NCBI GenBank assembly: GCA_036513895.1
Contig: DATBYF010000061.1
Span: forward strand, 1 to 64,000
Source: Palsa-147 sp036513895
GTDB lineage: Bacteria > Acidobacteriota > Terriglobia > Acidiferrales > UBA7541
Length of the DNA stretch: 64,000 nucleotides
Reading direction: 5' to 3'
The notes beneath the pieces were generated by a model. The model was not told the DNA's origin. It worked only from the letters and a program-made list of their open reading frames with translations, and made no database searches. The translations under genes and the position numbers were made by a program. Below are positions 15,921-25,706 of this stretch, piece after piece (position 1 is the stretch's first letter; every line of letters begins with the position of its first letter).

Positions 15921-18383
15921 TCATCCGTAGCGCAGCGCACTCATTGGGTCCACTTTCGTGGCGCGGCGCGCGGGCACGTAACAGGCGATAAGCGCGACGA
16001 TAATTAGGAACGCGATCACACTTATCAGCGTCGCTGGGTCGGATGCCCGGACGCCGTATAGCTCGCTGGCGATCCAGCGCATCGCCGCGACGCTCACTGC
16101 TCCACCGATTGCGGCGCCGAGGAGCGTCAGCCTCATGCCCTGACCGAGGATGAGGCGCACGATGTCTCTGCGCTCTGCGCCCAGCGCCATTCGAATTCCG
16201 ATTTCATGGGAGCGCTGGGACACACCGTAGGACATGAGGCCATAGATCCCGACTGCGGCGAGAAAAGTAGCGAAGCCGGCAAACGCGGACAGCAGGAACA
16301 TGCTTAGGCGGCGCTGTGAAACCGCGGCATCGAGATAATCGTCCATCGTTTTTACTTCGGCCACGGGCTGGTTTTTGTCGAGCGACCAGATAGCATCGCG
16401 GACGGATGGCACGAGCCCTTCGGGTTTTCCGGTGGTGCGGATTACGAGGCACATTAAATGCGACGGCGCCTGCAAATAGGGAAGGTAAATTAGCGGCGGC
16501 GTTTTTCCGCCGGAGCCCCACTCGCGAACGTCTCCGACGATGCCGACAATGGTGATCCAGGATTCTTTTGCCGAGGGCTGCCACGGAGTTTCCTGCGGAT
16601 CGAAATGGAGCCGGATCTGTTTGCCGATCGGATTTTCGTTTGGCCAGTAGCGGTGCTCGAGCGATTCGTTGATGATGGCGACTCCGGCGGTGTGATCGCC
16701 GTCGGCCGGCGAAAATTCGCGGCCGGCTTCAAGCGGAATTCTCATCGTGCGAAAATAGTTCGCATCCGACACTGCATATTGCGCGGTGAATTGTTCTCCT
16801 GCGCGGGGCGTCGCGCGGCCTTCAATATCAAAATCGAGATCGGCTCTCCAGCCGCTCAACGGGACGAAATTCACCGCGCTCGCGGACGCGACGCCGGGAA
16901 GCGCGGAAACTCGTTCAATCGCTTGCTGGAAGAAATTCGCCACAGGCTGGCCGGCCGGATAGCGCGATTCAGGCAACCAGACTTGCATCGTGAGCACGTT
17001 GTGAGCGTCGAATCCCAAATGCTCGGTCAACATTCGCACGAAGCTGCGGATCAAGAGTCCGGCGCCGATCAAGAGCACGATCGAAAGCGCGACTTCCGTG
17101 ACGATCAAGCCCGACCGCATCATTCCTCCGCGGTGACCTCCGATACTGCCGCGCCCTCCCTCTTTCAGCGTTTCTCCGAGCTCGGAAAACGACATTTGAA
17201 CCGACGGGAAGAGGCCGAACAAAACTCCCGTCACAATGGAAATCAGGAACGTGTAGGCCACAACCGGTCCGTTTATCGTGATCCAGTCCGCATGAGGAAT
17301 TTCTCCGCGGCTACCATGGGGTGGAAGCCCCAATCGAAGCAGTTCGACTCCACCGTATGCCAGCGCGATGCCAAGTACACCGCCAACGAGCCCAAGAAGC
17401 ACGCTCTCCGTCAGCAACTGCCGAACCACGCGACTCCGGCGCGCGCCGAGGGCCGTGCGAACCGCAATTTCTTTTTCGCGGGTCGCCGAGCGCGACAGAA
17501 GCAGGCTCGCCACATTGACGCACGCGATCAGCAGCACGACGCCAACCGCGACCAGCAAAACTTTCAGTTCCGGCTTGTACCTTCGATTCAAAGTGTCATG
17601 CATGCTGACGACGCCGATTCCCAAGTCCTGATGAACGTCCGGAAACGCCCTTTTTTGGTTCTGTTGTATTGTTTCCATTTCAGCTTGCGCTTTGGCGATC
17701 GCGGCGTCGGGTTTGAGCCGGCCAAAGACGATCAGCGCGGTGTCGTCTCGATCCATGTGGCCGCGATCAAACGTGTACGGGGTCCACAGATCCCACGCCA
17801 CCGACGTTCCTACGGGCGAAAAACCATACGGTAGAACGCCAATCACCACGTACGGTTTGTCGTTCACTTCGATCGTCCGGCCAATCCAGCCGGGATCGCC
17901 TCCAAATTCACGCTGCCACAGTCCGTAGCTGATCAACGCGACCTGCCCATGTCCCGGGGTCTCATCATCGGGAACAAAATCCCTGCCGAGATATGGTCTG
18001 ACGCCGAGCATCCGCAAAAATTCCGATGAAACTTCTCCGCCCCAGACTTGCTCGGGATGTTCCGTTCCTCGGACCGACCTGAAAACTGTTTTCCAGCCGG
18101 CGATTTCCTCGAAGGATTTCTGCTGTTCGCGCCACTCGAGAAATTCCGGCGGCGATGTCATGCCGCTCATGATTCCGCGATTCACGTCTGTCTGCCAGAT
18201 ATTGACCAGCCGGTCCGAATGCGGAAAAGGCAGGGGCCGCAGCATCAACGCATCCACCACGCTGAAAATTGCGGAGTTTGCTCCAATTCCAAGCGTCAGC
18301 GTCAAGGCGGCCACCACGGCAAATCCTCGGTTTCGCAACAGCATTCGGACGCCATATCGAATGTCCTGCCAGAGAGTTTCCAT
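15921..18383 (-). CDS. ADOP-type ABC permease F (duplicated MacB/FtsX)
   Basis: An 820-aa membrane protein built from two MacB-like halves. Each half has an amphipathic N-helix plus membrane helix, a periplasmic core domain and a three-helix FtsX block. It opens with the family signature DIRYGVRMLLRNRGF and LGIGANSAIFSVVDALMLRPLPF, has the first FtsX block near residues 270-410 (ARTALGARRSRVVRQLLTES), and ends ARRATKVDPMSALRYG. The family usually ends in ALRYE, so the final Gly is a small oddity. The METL start is taken from the family N-terminus; an upstream ATG at 18407 is possible. Such permeases probably work as mechanotransmission modules for export or lipoprotein/peptide handling with a separately encoded ATPase; the substrate is unknown. 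Confidence 0.9.
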   Translation of the reverse strand: METLWQDIRYGVRMLLRNRGFAVVAALTLTLGIGANSAIFSVVDALMLRPLPFPHSDRLVNIWQTDVNRGIMSGMTSPPEFLEWREQQKSFEEIAGWKTVFRSVRGTEHPEQVWGGEVSSEFLRMLGVRPYLGRDFVPDDETPGHGQVALISYGLWQREFGGDPGWIGRTIEVNDKPYVVIGVLPYGFSPVGTSVAWDLWTPYTFDRGHMDRDDTALIVFGRLKPDAAIAKAQAEMETIQQNQKRAFPDVHQDLGIGVVSMHDTLNRRYKPELKVLLVAVGVVLLIACVNVASLLLSRSATREKEIAVRTALGARRSRVVRQLLTESVLLGLVGGVLGIALAYGGVELLRLGLPPHGSRGEIPHADWITINGPVVAYTFLISIVTGVLFGLFPSVQMSFSELGETLKEGGRGSIGGHRGGMMRSGLIVTEVALSIVLLIGAGLLIRSFVRMLTEHLGFDAHNVLTMQVWLPESRYPAGQPVANFFQQAIERVSALPGVASASAVNFVPLSGWRADLDFDIEGRATPRAGEQFTAQYAVSDANYFRTMRIPLEAGREFSPADGDHTAGVAIINESLEHRYWPNENPIGKQIRLHFDPQETPWQPSAKESWITIVGIVGDVREWGSGGKTPPLIYLPYLQAPSHLMCLVIRTTGKPEGLVPSVRDAIWSLDKNQPVAEVKTMDDYLDAAVSQRRLSMFLLSAFAGFATFLAAVGIYGLMSYGVSQRSHEIGIRMALGAERRDIVRLILGQGMRLTLLGAAIGGAVSVAAMRWIASELYGVRASDPATLISVIAFLIIVALIACYVPARRATKVDPMSALRYG

Positions 18384-18486
18384 CCCAAGAGCCCCCGAAA
18401 TGAACAAGAGACACCGATTCTATAATTACTGCTCGATTAGGTGTTGCCATTTTCGATAGGAGGATGGGCGGCATCAGCATGTGACG

Positions 18487-19221
18487 CTAATTAACCCGCC
18501 GAACTTTTTTCAAATTTGTCTTTACGGGTTTCTGTCGAGGTCTCGGATTCTTCAATCCCGTCTCGAGCTTGCTCTGCACGTCTCGCAGTACTAGCGGCGC
18601 CAGAATCGTCTTCCGTTCGCTTAAGTAAGCGCGAACCGCGCGAGGCTGCACCTTGGCCAGTTCGCGCAATGCCCACGACATCGCTTTCACGACCATCGGG
18701 TCGCGGTCTTTTTCGAGGATGCGGCATACCTGTAGCGTTCGATGCGAATCGCCTTCGCCGCCCCGCGCCTTGCTGTTCAGCGCAACCGTGCTGACCAGCG
18801 CAATCCGCCTCCACCAGTGGTCGGCCGAGCGCGCCCAGTCGTGAATCAGGCTTGCCGGCACTCGCCTTTCGCGCCAGAGCGGACCTGAAAGGAAAACTCC
18901 GAAGCAATCCGCCGCGCCCCAACTCGAAATCCCGCGTCCGAGCTGCTCCAACTGCCAGGCATTCAGCTTGTAGAGCGCGCTTTCGTGGTGATGAACCAGC
19001 TCGTAAGCAAAAAAGCGATACTCGTGTCCCGGCAATTCGAGCAGCAACATCGCAAGCTCGGTGACGACGTGCGGTGCCGCGTCTTTCAAGCGCTTCGAGA
19101 ATGCTCGGCGGACTGCGCGAATATCGTCCGTCTTTTGGCTGCCGAGCTCTTGCAGTTGCTCGTCAATCTCCTGCGCCAGCCCCTGCACGCCATCCAAATT
19201 GTTTTCCGCTTGCGGCACCAT
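18487..19221 (-). CDS. AlkD-like DNA alkylation repair (HEAT-repeat) protein
   Basis: A 244-aa protein with the all-helical repeat pattern of the DNA-alkylation-repair family (AlkC/AlkD-like): PHVVTELAMLLLELPGHEYRFFAYELVHHH, WAAADCFG-type and WARSADHWWRRIALVSTV segments, VCRILEKDRDPMVVKAMSWALRELAK and VRAYLSERKTILAPLVLRDV. Characterised members remove alkylated purines without base flipping. The start MVPQAENN at 19221 has GAGG upstream, and a longer frame to 19401 has non-family sequence. It lies inside the permease array but is separated by gaps of 231 and 103 bp, so it may be an independent insertion. The C-terminal tail is very basic (KNPRPRQKPVKTNLKKVRR). Confidence 0.75.
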   Translation of the reverse strand: MVPQAENNLDGVQGLAQEIDEQLQELGSQKTDDIRAVRRAFSKRLKDAAPHVVTELAMLLLELPGHEYRFFAYELVHHHESALYKLNAWQLEQLGRGISSWGAADCFGVFLSGPLWRERRVPASLIHDWARSADHWWRRIALVSTVALNSKARGGEGDSHRTLQVCRILEKDRDPMVVKAMSWALRELAKVQPRAVRAYLSERKTILAPLVLRDVQSKLETGLKNPRPRQKPVKTNLKKVRRVN

Positions 19222-19452
19222 TGATTCGGCCTCAATCGAACTCGGAGTTGAATGAGTTGATATTGAACAGAAGCGAATTCCGAGAAGCGCCGAAAATCTC
19301 CTGGAAGCACCCGGTGCACATCCTGGATCCTTAGACGCACACGGCCAAGAATGGACGTGCATCGCCTCAGTCCTTTTCGTGGCGCAAGCTTCACCATCCA
19401 TAAGAGTTGTGACGGACGCTAACCCTGTAGCCGAGCCGTCCCTTTAACCGCT

Positions 19453-19893
19453 TCACGAATTCCAGGGCACGCGCGTGAGCTGGCGCGGCCGCGACACCCA
19501 GCTCTCATCCGAAAAAATCCGCGGCGACACTTCGACCAGACGTGGAAACACGTTGTAGACCGAGAGTGGCGTCCAGGGGCTGCCGCTCCGCGTCTTGTAA
19601 CCACGGCGGTTCAGCTCTTCGGCGATGACCGTGAGCGAGGCATCCTGTACGACCAACTCCATCATCACGAAGAGAATTCGCATTTCGGCGGGATTTTCTT
19701 CGAGGCGCGCGCAATCCTTCGCGATTTGCACGCCGAATGGAATTTCCTCGTGTGGGCGTTTCGCTTCACCTGCTCCCGTAGCCACGCGCTCCCATTCGAT
19801 TGCCAGCGGCTTCCACCCGGCGGTTTTCATTTTTTCGATGTGGTCTGCGTCGAGCGAGCCCGTCAAGATCTCCCGATAGTGTTCGTTTGCCAT
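19453..19893 (-). CDS. Orphan recombinase-domain protein, no catalytic resolvase domain
   Basis: A 146-aa protein. Residues about 50-135 resemble the DNA-binding 'Recombinase' domain that follows the catalytic domain in large serine recombinases: IPFGVQIAKDCARLEENPAE, then SLTVIAEELNRRGYKTRSGSPW and TPLSVYNVFPRLVEV. The serine-resolvase catalytic domain is absent, and the N-terminal 50 residues (HYREILTGSLDADHIEKMKT) are unrelated to it. It could be a stand-alone DNA-binding regulator or a domesticated remnant. AAGGAGAAAAAG precedes the ATG, so it looks expressed. It starts 59 bp after... the ADOP E stop in the same direction. Confidence 0.65.
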   Translation of the reverse strand: MANEHYREILTGSLDADHIEKMKTAGWKPLAIEWERVATGAGEAKRPHEEIPFGVQIAKDCARLEENPAEMRILFVMMELVVQDASLTVIAEELNRRGYKTRSGSPWTPLSVYNVFPRLVEVSPRIFSDESWVSRPRQLTRVPWNS

Positions 19894-19952
19894 CTTTTTC
19901 TCCTTCGAATTCGCCCCGGTCCATCACAGTCAAAAACAAATAGCTGCCAGCT

Positions 19953-22379
19953 TCATTCGTAGCGAAGCGCCACCAATGGATCCACTCGCATCGCCCTGCG
20001 CGCCGGGATGTAGCAGGCCAGCAGCGTAACCGCGGCAAGCAGAATCGTGACGCTGGCGAACGACCATGGATCGCTCGCGCTGACACCGTAGAGCCAATGC
20101 TCCAACGCGCGCGATAGCGCCAGCGCCGAAATTAACCCGATGGCAGCGCCAATAAGAAATAGTTTCAAGCCCTGCGACAAAACCATTTTCAGCACATCCT
20201 CGCGCCGCGCGCCCAAAGCGATGCGAACTCCAATTTCCTGAGTTCGTTGCGTTACTGAGAACGAAAGAACTGCGTAAATTCCGAGGGCCGCGAGGAGCAA
20301 AGCCAGCCCGGCAAACCCGCCGAGAAGCGAAGTTTGCATTTGGCGCGGCGTCAGATAATCGTCCACGAGATCCGCCAGCGGCATGACGCCCGCAACCGGC
20401 TGCTCGCTATCCACGGCCCAGATTTGTTGCCGAATTGCTTCGGCCATCTGCATGGGATCGCCCTTGGTTCGCACGGCGAGATACTCAGGCTCAAATCCAA
20501 AATCCTGCTGCGCGTAGGGCATGTACAGCTCAGCGCGTGCCGGCACGTCGAGACCTGCCTGATGCACATCGCCAACCACTCCGACGACCGTGATCCACGG
20601 GGTTTTGTCAGTGAAATCTCCCGTCTTGAAATGCTTGCCGATGGGATCTTCGCCGGGCCAGATATTGCGCGCCATCGTTTCGTTAATAACCGCTACCGCA
20701 GGCGTCCCCGTTCCGTCGCGGCTCTCGATCAGCCGGCCCTTAACGAGCTTTATTTGCAGCGCACCCATGTAATCGCGGCTGATGATGCGAACATTCGGAA
20801 TCAAAACTTTGCTATCGAGTGCCGGGCGACCCTCCACCTGAATGCCTGATGCGCCTCCATAGTTCGTCAAGGGAATCCAGGTGGTGTAACCCGCTGACTC
20901 AACGCCCGGGAGACTCTCGACGCGGCCGAGAACCTGATCGTAGAACGCCACTCGCGGCGCGAACGCTTCATACTTTTGCCGCGGCAGAGGCGTGCGCATC
21001 ACGAGGACGTGATCGGCGCGAAATCCCGGATCGTGGTGGTAAAGCGCTTCGAAGCTGTGAATCATCAGCGCCGCGCCCGAGAGCAGCACGATCGCCAGCG
21101 CCACTTCGCAGATCACCAGCGCATCCCGCAGCCGCCGCCCGCCCGATCCGACGCCGCTCTGCCCGCCCCCTTGCTTCAGCGAAGTGACCAGGTCAATGCG
21201 CGAGACTCGCAGCGCCGGGATAATTCCGAACAAAACTCCGGACGCCAGGGAAATCGCGATTGTGAACGCGAGCACGCGCCCGTCTACTCCCGTGCCGTTT
21301 GTAGATGCAAATTCCGTCGGAATCAATCGGCGAAGAAAATCCGCAGTGAAAATCGAAGCAAGGAGCCCAGCGACACCGGCCGGCAGCGCCAGCACGATGC
21401 TCTCGATGAGAAGTTGGCGCGTGATACGCGATCTGCTCGCGCCGAGCGCCAATCGCATTGCTAGTTCGCGTCTCCTGCCTGTGGCGCGCGCCAGCAGGAG
21501 ATTCGCGATGTTCGCACAGGCGATGAGCAGCACGAATCCAACCGCGCCCATCAGAATAAATAGCGCGGATTTCGTTGCTCCGGCGAATTCGTCGCGGAGT
21601 GGAACCGCGTACGCGCCAACTTTGGCATTTTCGTCCGGATGTTCGCGCTCGAGTTGCTTCGCGATCGTTGCGAGGTTGGCATTCGCGGCCGCGATCGAAA
21701 CGCCTGGCTTCAATCGCGCTACAACGTTGAGCGAATGATTCCCAAAGTTCGCCAGTTTTTCTTTTGTAAATTGCGAAGGAACCCAAATCTCGATTTCGCG
21801 ATCCGGAAATTGAAATCCGCGGCGCATGACGCCTATAACCATGTATTTCTCGTAGTTCAGCGAAATCTCTTTTCCCAAAATCTGCGGATCGCCGCCAAAC
21901 TGCCGGAGCCAGAGCCCGTGGCTGAGAATAGCTACGTGGCGCGCGCCCGGAACGTCATCCTCGGGCTGAAAATTGCGGCCAAATTCTGGCGTCACGCCGA
22001 GAATCGAAAAAAGATTTGCGGTCACGGCTCGCCCGGGAATTTCCTGCGGCTGGCCTGCGCCGGTGAGATTGAACGATCCGCCAAACGAAATCGCCGCCAT
22101 GTCCTCAAATACCTGGTTCCGCGATTTCCATTCGGCAAAACTTCCCGCTGAGGGCGTGTTGTGCGGGAAGCCGTAGGCCGAACTATCCTCCCAAACCATG
22201 GCGAGACGTCTGGCGTCACGGTAAGGAAGTGGGCGAAGCAGCACTGTGTCCGCAAGGCTGAAGATGGCCGTGTTCGCCGCGATACCCAAACTAAGAACGG
22301 CGATAGCGAAAATCGTGAAGCCAGGGCTCTTCACGAGCATCCGCACGCCGTAGCGAACGTCCTGCCAGAACGTGGACAT
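19953..22379 (-). CDS. ADOP-type ABC permease E (duplicated MacB/FtsX)
   Basis: An 808-aa duplicated MacB/FtsX permease. The start MSTFWQDVRYGVRML is preceded by GGAGG at 7 nt; the extra 27 codons upstream in frame lack family similarity. Signature elements are LGIAANTAIFSLADTVLLRPLPY, the first FtsX block with RELAMRLALGASRSRITRQLL, a second-half periplasmic core (residues about 440-680), the second FtsX block with TQEIGVRIALGARREDVLKMVL, and the terminal ARRAMRVDPLVALRYE. It follows ATPase 2 by 99 bp, which makes it one of the two permeases that directly flank an ATPase gene. Confidence 0.92.
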   Translation of the reverse strand: MSTFWQDVRYGVRMLVKSPGFTIFAIAVLSLGIAANTAIFSLADTVLLRPLPYRDARRLAMVWEDSSAYGFPHNTPSAGSFAEWKSRNQVFEDMAAISFGGSFNLTGAGQPQEIPGRAVTANLFSILGVTPEFGRNFQPEDDVPGARHVAILSHGLWLRQFGGDPQILGKEISLNYEKYMVIGVMRRGFQFPDREIEIWVPSQFTKEKLANFGNHSLNVVARLKPGVSIAAANANLATIAKQLEREHPDENAKVGAYAVPLRDEFAGATKSALFILMGAVGFVLLIACANIANLLLARATGRRRELAMRLALGASRSRITRQLLIESIVLALPAGVAGLLASIFTADFLRRLIPTEFASTNGTGVDGRVLAFTIAISLASGVLFGIIPALRVSRIDLVTSLKQGGGQSGVGSGGRRLRDALVICEVALAIVLLSGAALMIHSFEALYHHDPGFRADHVLVMRTPLPRQKYEAFAPRVAFYDQVLGRVESLPGVESAGYTTWIPLTNYGGASGIQVEGRPALDSKVLIPNVRIISRDYMGALQIKLVKGRLIESRDGTGTPAVAVINETMARNIWPGEDPIGKHFKTGDFTDKTPWITVVGVVGDVHQAGLDVPARAELYMPYAQQDFGFEPEYLAVRTKGDPMQMAEAIRQQIWAVDSEQPVAGVMPLADLVDDYLTPRQMQTSLLGGFAGLALLLAALGIYAVLSFSVTQRTQEIGVRIALGARREDVLKMVLSQGLKLFLIGAAIGLISALALSRALEHWLYGVSASDPWSFASVTILLAAVTLLACYIPARRAMRVDPLVALRYE

Positions 22380-22478
22380 TAGTGCCTCCGGGCGATCCTC
22401 TCGCCCCGATCGGCTTGAATACATCTGCCGCGTATACGCGCGCGGCCCGCTGTAACACACCCGATTCCGAAACGAAGT

Positions 22479-23165
22479 CTAGGCAGCGCCCACTTTTGTC
22501 TGGCCGCTGATGATCCAGCCATCGGCTAGCTGGATGATCCTGCTCCCGTATGCCGCCCAATTTTCGTTGTGCGTCACCTGAATGATCGTCGTGCCGGCTT
22601 CGTTCAGGCCCTTCAACAAGTCCATGATCATTTTTCCCTGACTCGAATGCAGGCTGCCGGTCGGCTCATCCGCTAGAATCAGTTTCGGATTTCCGATGAC
22701 GGCCCGCGCCACGGCAACAAGCTGCTGCTGCCCTCCGGAAAGTTGATTCGGGAAAAGATCTTTCTTTCCGACGATCTGAAACCGGTCGAGAACATCCGCG
22801 ACCATCGAATCGCGCTCGGATTTTTTGATATCGCGATAGGAAAGCGGAAGATCGAGATTTTCCGCAACCGTGAGGCTGTCGAGCAAGTGATATTGCTGGA
22901 ACACGAAGCCGATGTATTTCTTGTGCAGCTCGACGCGCCGGCGGTTATCGAGTTTGTGGACGGCGTTATCGAGCAGGTAGTACTCGCCCTTCCATGCGCC
23001 GTCGAGCATCCCGATAATTCCCATCAGCGTGGATTTGCCCGCGCCGGAGGGCCCCATGATTGTAATGAAATCTCCGTCACCAATTTCGAGGTTAATCCGC
23101 CGCAGCACCCACGTCTTGCCCGCTCCCGATTCGTACGACTTCTCGACATCAATCATTCGAATCAA
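22479..23165 (-). CDS. ABC transporter ATPase 2, MacB/LolD type with variant D-loop
   Basis: A 228-aa nucleotide-binding subunit for FtsX/MacB-type permeases. Walker A GPSGAGKS, Q-loop FVFQQYHLLDSLTV, signature LSGGQQQLVAVARA, Walker B LILADEPTGS and H-loop VTHNENW are all present, so ATP hydrolysis is plausible. The D-loop reads SLHSSQG where NLDS is usual, as also seen in a subfamily of acidobacterial paralogues. A TTG start at 23165 is chosen because AAGGCGGG stands 6-7 nt upstream and the family begins 'MIRM'; an ATG 9 nt further in is the alternative. It lies between ADOPs D (35 bp) and E (99 bp) and probably energises one or both. Confidence 0.88.
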   Translation of the reverse strand: MIRMIDVEKSYESGAGKTWVLRRINLEIGDGDFITIMGPSGAGKSTLMGIIGMLDGAWKGEYYLLDNAVHKLDNRRRVELHKKYIGFVFQQYHLLDSLTVAENLDLPLSYRDIKKSERDSMVADVLDRFQIVGKKDLFPNQLSGGQQQLVAVARAVIGNPKLILADEPTGSLHSSQGKMIMDLLKGLNEAGTTIIQVTHNENWAAYGSRIIQLADGWIISGQTKVGAA

Positions 23166-23200
23166 ATCGCACCCGCCTTTTCGTTTAAACTCCAAGCATC

Positions 23201-25651
23201 CTATTCATATCGCAGCGCCACCATTGGGTCCACGCGCATCGCCCGCCGCGTCGGCAGGTAGCATGCCAGCAACGCGACGCCGCTTAGAATTACGGCGACT
23301 GCCGCAAACGTCAACGGATCGGCCGCGCTCACGCCGAACAGCATGTTCTGCATCAACCGCGTCACCAGCAGCGCCGCCACTACTCCGATTGCCACGCCAA
23401 TCAGCGTCATCTTCATTCCGTCGCCCAGCATCAGCCGCAGAACGTCGCCGCGCTGCGCTCCCAGCGCCATCCGGATTCCGATCTCACGCGTCCTCTGGCT
23501 CACTACGTAGGAAATCACGCCGAAAATACCGATGCTCGAAAGCGCCAACGCGAGCGCGGCGAACACTCCCAATAGGATCATCGAGAATCGCCGCGCCGCC
23601 AGCGAATCGGAAATAATGTCGTCCATAGTATGCGCGTTGTACATTACGTCCTGGCTGTTGAGCCCTTCGATCGCCTTGCGGATCGTTTCTGTGACCGTCG
23701 CTGGCGATTGCGCGGTCCTCACGACCACCGTCGCACCCGGTGGCCCGATAAACAACTTGTCGGGAATTTGCACCAGCGGCATATAGGCCTGAGCCTGGAT
23801 GGTATTGTGCGCGTCCGTATCGAGCCCCCAGTGTTTGACGTGGCCCACAATTCCCACCACCTGTAGGTGCATTTCTATAATTCCGAGATTAATTTGTTTC
23901 CCGATTGGATCTTGGTTCGGAAAATATTGCCGTGCAAAATTCTCGTCGATCACGACGATCGGCTGAGAGTGTTCGTCATCGCTCGCCATCAAGAAACGCC
24001 CTCGCTTGAGCTCGATTCCCATCGCTTTTACGTAGCCAGGATCCACAAAATAGAAAAGCGTAGGCTTCATTTCACTCGTATTTGCGGGCTTCGGCTGCCC
24101 CTCCAGCCAGAACGGCAGTTCGTTGTCACCTTGCATGGGCAGCGCACCGCCCGTCAGCGAGACAGCTTTGACGCCAGGAATCGCTTGCAACGTGCTCTCT
24201 AGCTGACGAAGAGCAGTTCTCGTAGTTGCAGCGTCCGCGCCAAGTGACGGCGATAACGAAGCAGAAAATACCAGCACATTGTGCGGGTTAAATCCGGGAT
24301 TCACGCTCCACAAATCCACGAGACTGCGGATCATCAAGCCCGCGCCCACCAGGAGGATTAGCGCCATCGCCATCTCAATCACGACAAATACGCCCTGCGC
24401 GCGGTTCCGGGCTCCGCTCACGCCTCGTCCGCCTTCTTTCAGCATCTCTTGCACGTTCGGTTCCGCTGTCTTGAGCGCTGGCGCGAGGCCGAAAACAACT
24501 CCCGCCAGAATCGAAGCGGCCAGCGTGAAAAATAAAACCCGGCCGTCGAGCCCCACTGCCTCAGCGCGAGGTAACGCCTCCGGAAGCACCTTCAGCGCCG
24601 CCTGCGTTCCCCATTGCGCCAGGATCAGCCCCAGCGCGCCGCCAGCCAGCCCCAACAGAATGCTTTCCGTCAGCAGTTGCCGGATCACGCGCGTCTGGCT
24701 TGCGCCCAGCGCGGCGCGTATCGCAAACTCGCGCGAGCGGCTGCTGGATCTAGCGAGTTGCAGGTTCGCTACGTTCACGCACGCAATCAGCAACACAAAA
24801 CCGACCGCGCCAAGCAATACCAACAGGAACGGCCGTACTTCTCCGACCATCTCCTCCTTCAACGGTACGATTGTAATTCCAGCGCCCTTGTCAGCATTGG
24901 GATAGGCGGCAGCCAAACGATTCGCGATTCCGTCCATATCTGCGTGCGCCTGCGCCAGTGTGACGCCCGGCTTCAGACGGCCAACCGCGGCCATTCCTTC
25001 GTGCACTCCGCGGTCCTGGAAGAAAGGATCGTCGTAAGTTGCTACCGGAACGAAAACCTCGTTTTTATCTTGATAACTTTGGACTGCAAGGTGCAAACCT
25101 GCGGGAATTACGCCGATAATCGTGTAGCCCTTCCTGTTCATCGTGATCGTCGTCCCGCAGATTTGCGCTGAACTCCCGAATTTTCCCTTCCACAGACCTT
25201 CGCTAATCAGCGCCACTGGCGATGCGCCACGTTTGTCCTCCTCCGCTGTGAACGTGCGCCCCATCAGCGGACGCACTCCTAGAATCGGAAAAAAATCTGA
25301 GGACACCATCTCGACGTTGACCTGCTGCGCTTCTCCGCTGCCAGTCAGATTGAAACTGTCCGGGCGGAAGGCGGCGATTGACGAAAAAACGCTATTCATT
25401 CGCTGCCAATCCAGAAAATTCGGGTACGAGATGGACGACTGTTTGAAATCGCGCGAATTTTCATACAGCGTGACCAATTCTTTCGGTTGCGGGAAGGGCA
25501 ATGGATTCAGCAGTACGCCGTTGACCACGGAAAAGACCGCCGTATTCACGCCGATCCCGAGCGCCAGCGTCGCCACGGCGATTAGTGTGAACCAGCCATT
25601 CTTTATCAGCATCCGAAAGCCGTACTTGATGTCTTGAAGCAGTGTCCCCAT
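23201..25651 (-). CDS. ADOP-type ABC permease D (duplicated MacB/FtsX)
   Basis: An 816-aa duplicated MacB/FtsX permease with a clean start (GGAGAATTAAAA-ATG). N-terminal signature DIKYGFRMLIKNGWF and LGIGVNTAVFSVVNGVLLNPLPF; first FtsX block with REFAIRAALGASQTRVIRQLL; second half with IVVIDENFARQYFPNQDPIGK, then TREIGIRMALGAQRGDVLRLML; terminal TRRAMRVDPMVALRYE. It is followed within 35 bp by ATPase 2, so the permease and ATPase are very likely co-translated from one mRNA. Substrate not deducible. Confidence 0.92.
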   Translation of the reverse strand: MGTLLQDIKYGFRMLIKNGWFTLIAVATLALGIGVNTAVFSVVNGVLLNPLPFPQPKELVTLYENSRDFKQSSISYPNFLDWQRMNSVFSSIAAFRPDSFNLTGSGEAQQVNVEMVSSDFFPILGVRPLMGRTFTAEEDKRGASPVALISEGLWKGKFGSSAQICGTTITMNRKGYTIIGVIPAGLHLAVQSYQDKNEVFVPVATYDDPFFQDRGVHEGMAAVGRLKPGVTLAQAHADMDGIANRLAAAYPNADKGAGITIVPLKEEMVGEVRPFLLVLLGAVGFVLLIACVNVANLQLARSSSRSREFAIRAALGASQTRVIRQLLTESILLGLAGGALGLILAQWGTQAALKVLPEALPRAEAVGLDGRVLFFTLAASILAGVVFGLAPALKTAEPNVQEMLKEGGRGVSGARNRAQGVFVVIEMAMALILLVGAGLMIRSLVDLWSVNPGFNPHNVLVFSASLSPSLGADAATTRTALRQLESTLQAIPGVKAVSLTGGALPMQGDNELPFWLEGQPKPANTSEMKPTLFYFVDPGYVKAMGIELKRGRFLMASDDEHSQPIVVIDENFARQYFPNQDPIGKQINLGIIEMHLQVVGIVGHVKHWGLDTDAHNTIQAQAYMPLVQIPDKLFIGPPGATVVVRTAQSPATVTETIRKAIEGLNSQDVMYNAHTMDDIISDSLAARRFSMILLGVFAALALALSSIGIFGVISYVVSQRTREIGIRMALGAQRGDVLRLMLGDGMKMTLIGVAIGVVAALLVTRLMQNMLFGVSAADPLTFAAVAVILSGVALLACYLPTRRAMRVDPMVALRYE

Positions 25652-25706
25652 TTTTAATTCTCCATTGCCGGGCCCGGACTATCCGTAACTACTAACCTCC
25701 AAAAAC

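Noticed and set aside
16605..17834. 409-aa plus-strand frame inside ADOP F
   Set aside because: Antisense shadow of a clearly conserved permease; low-complexity charged sequence with no family.
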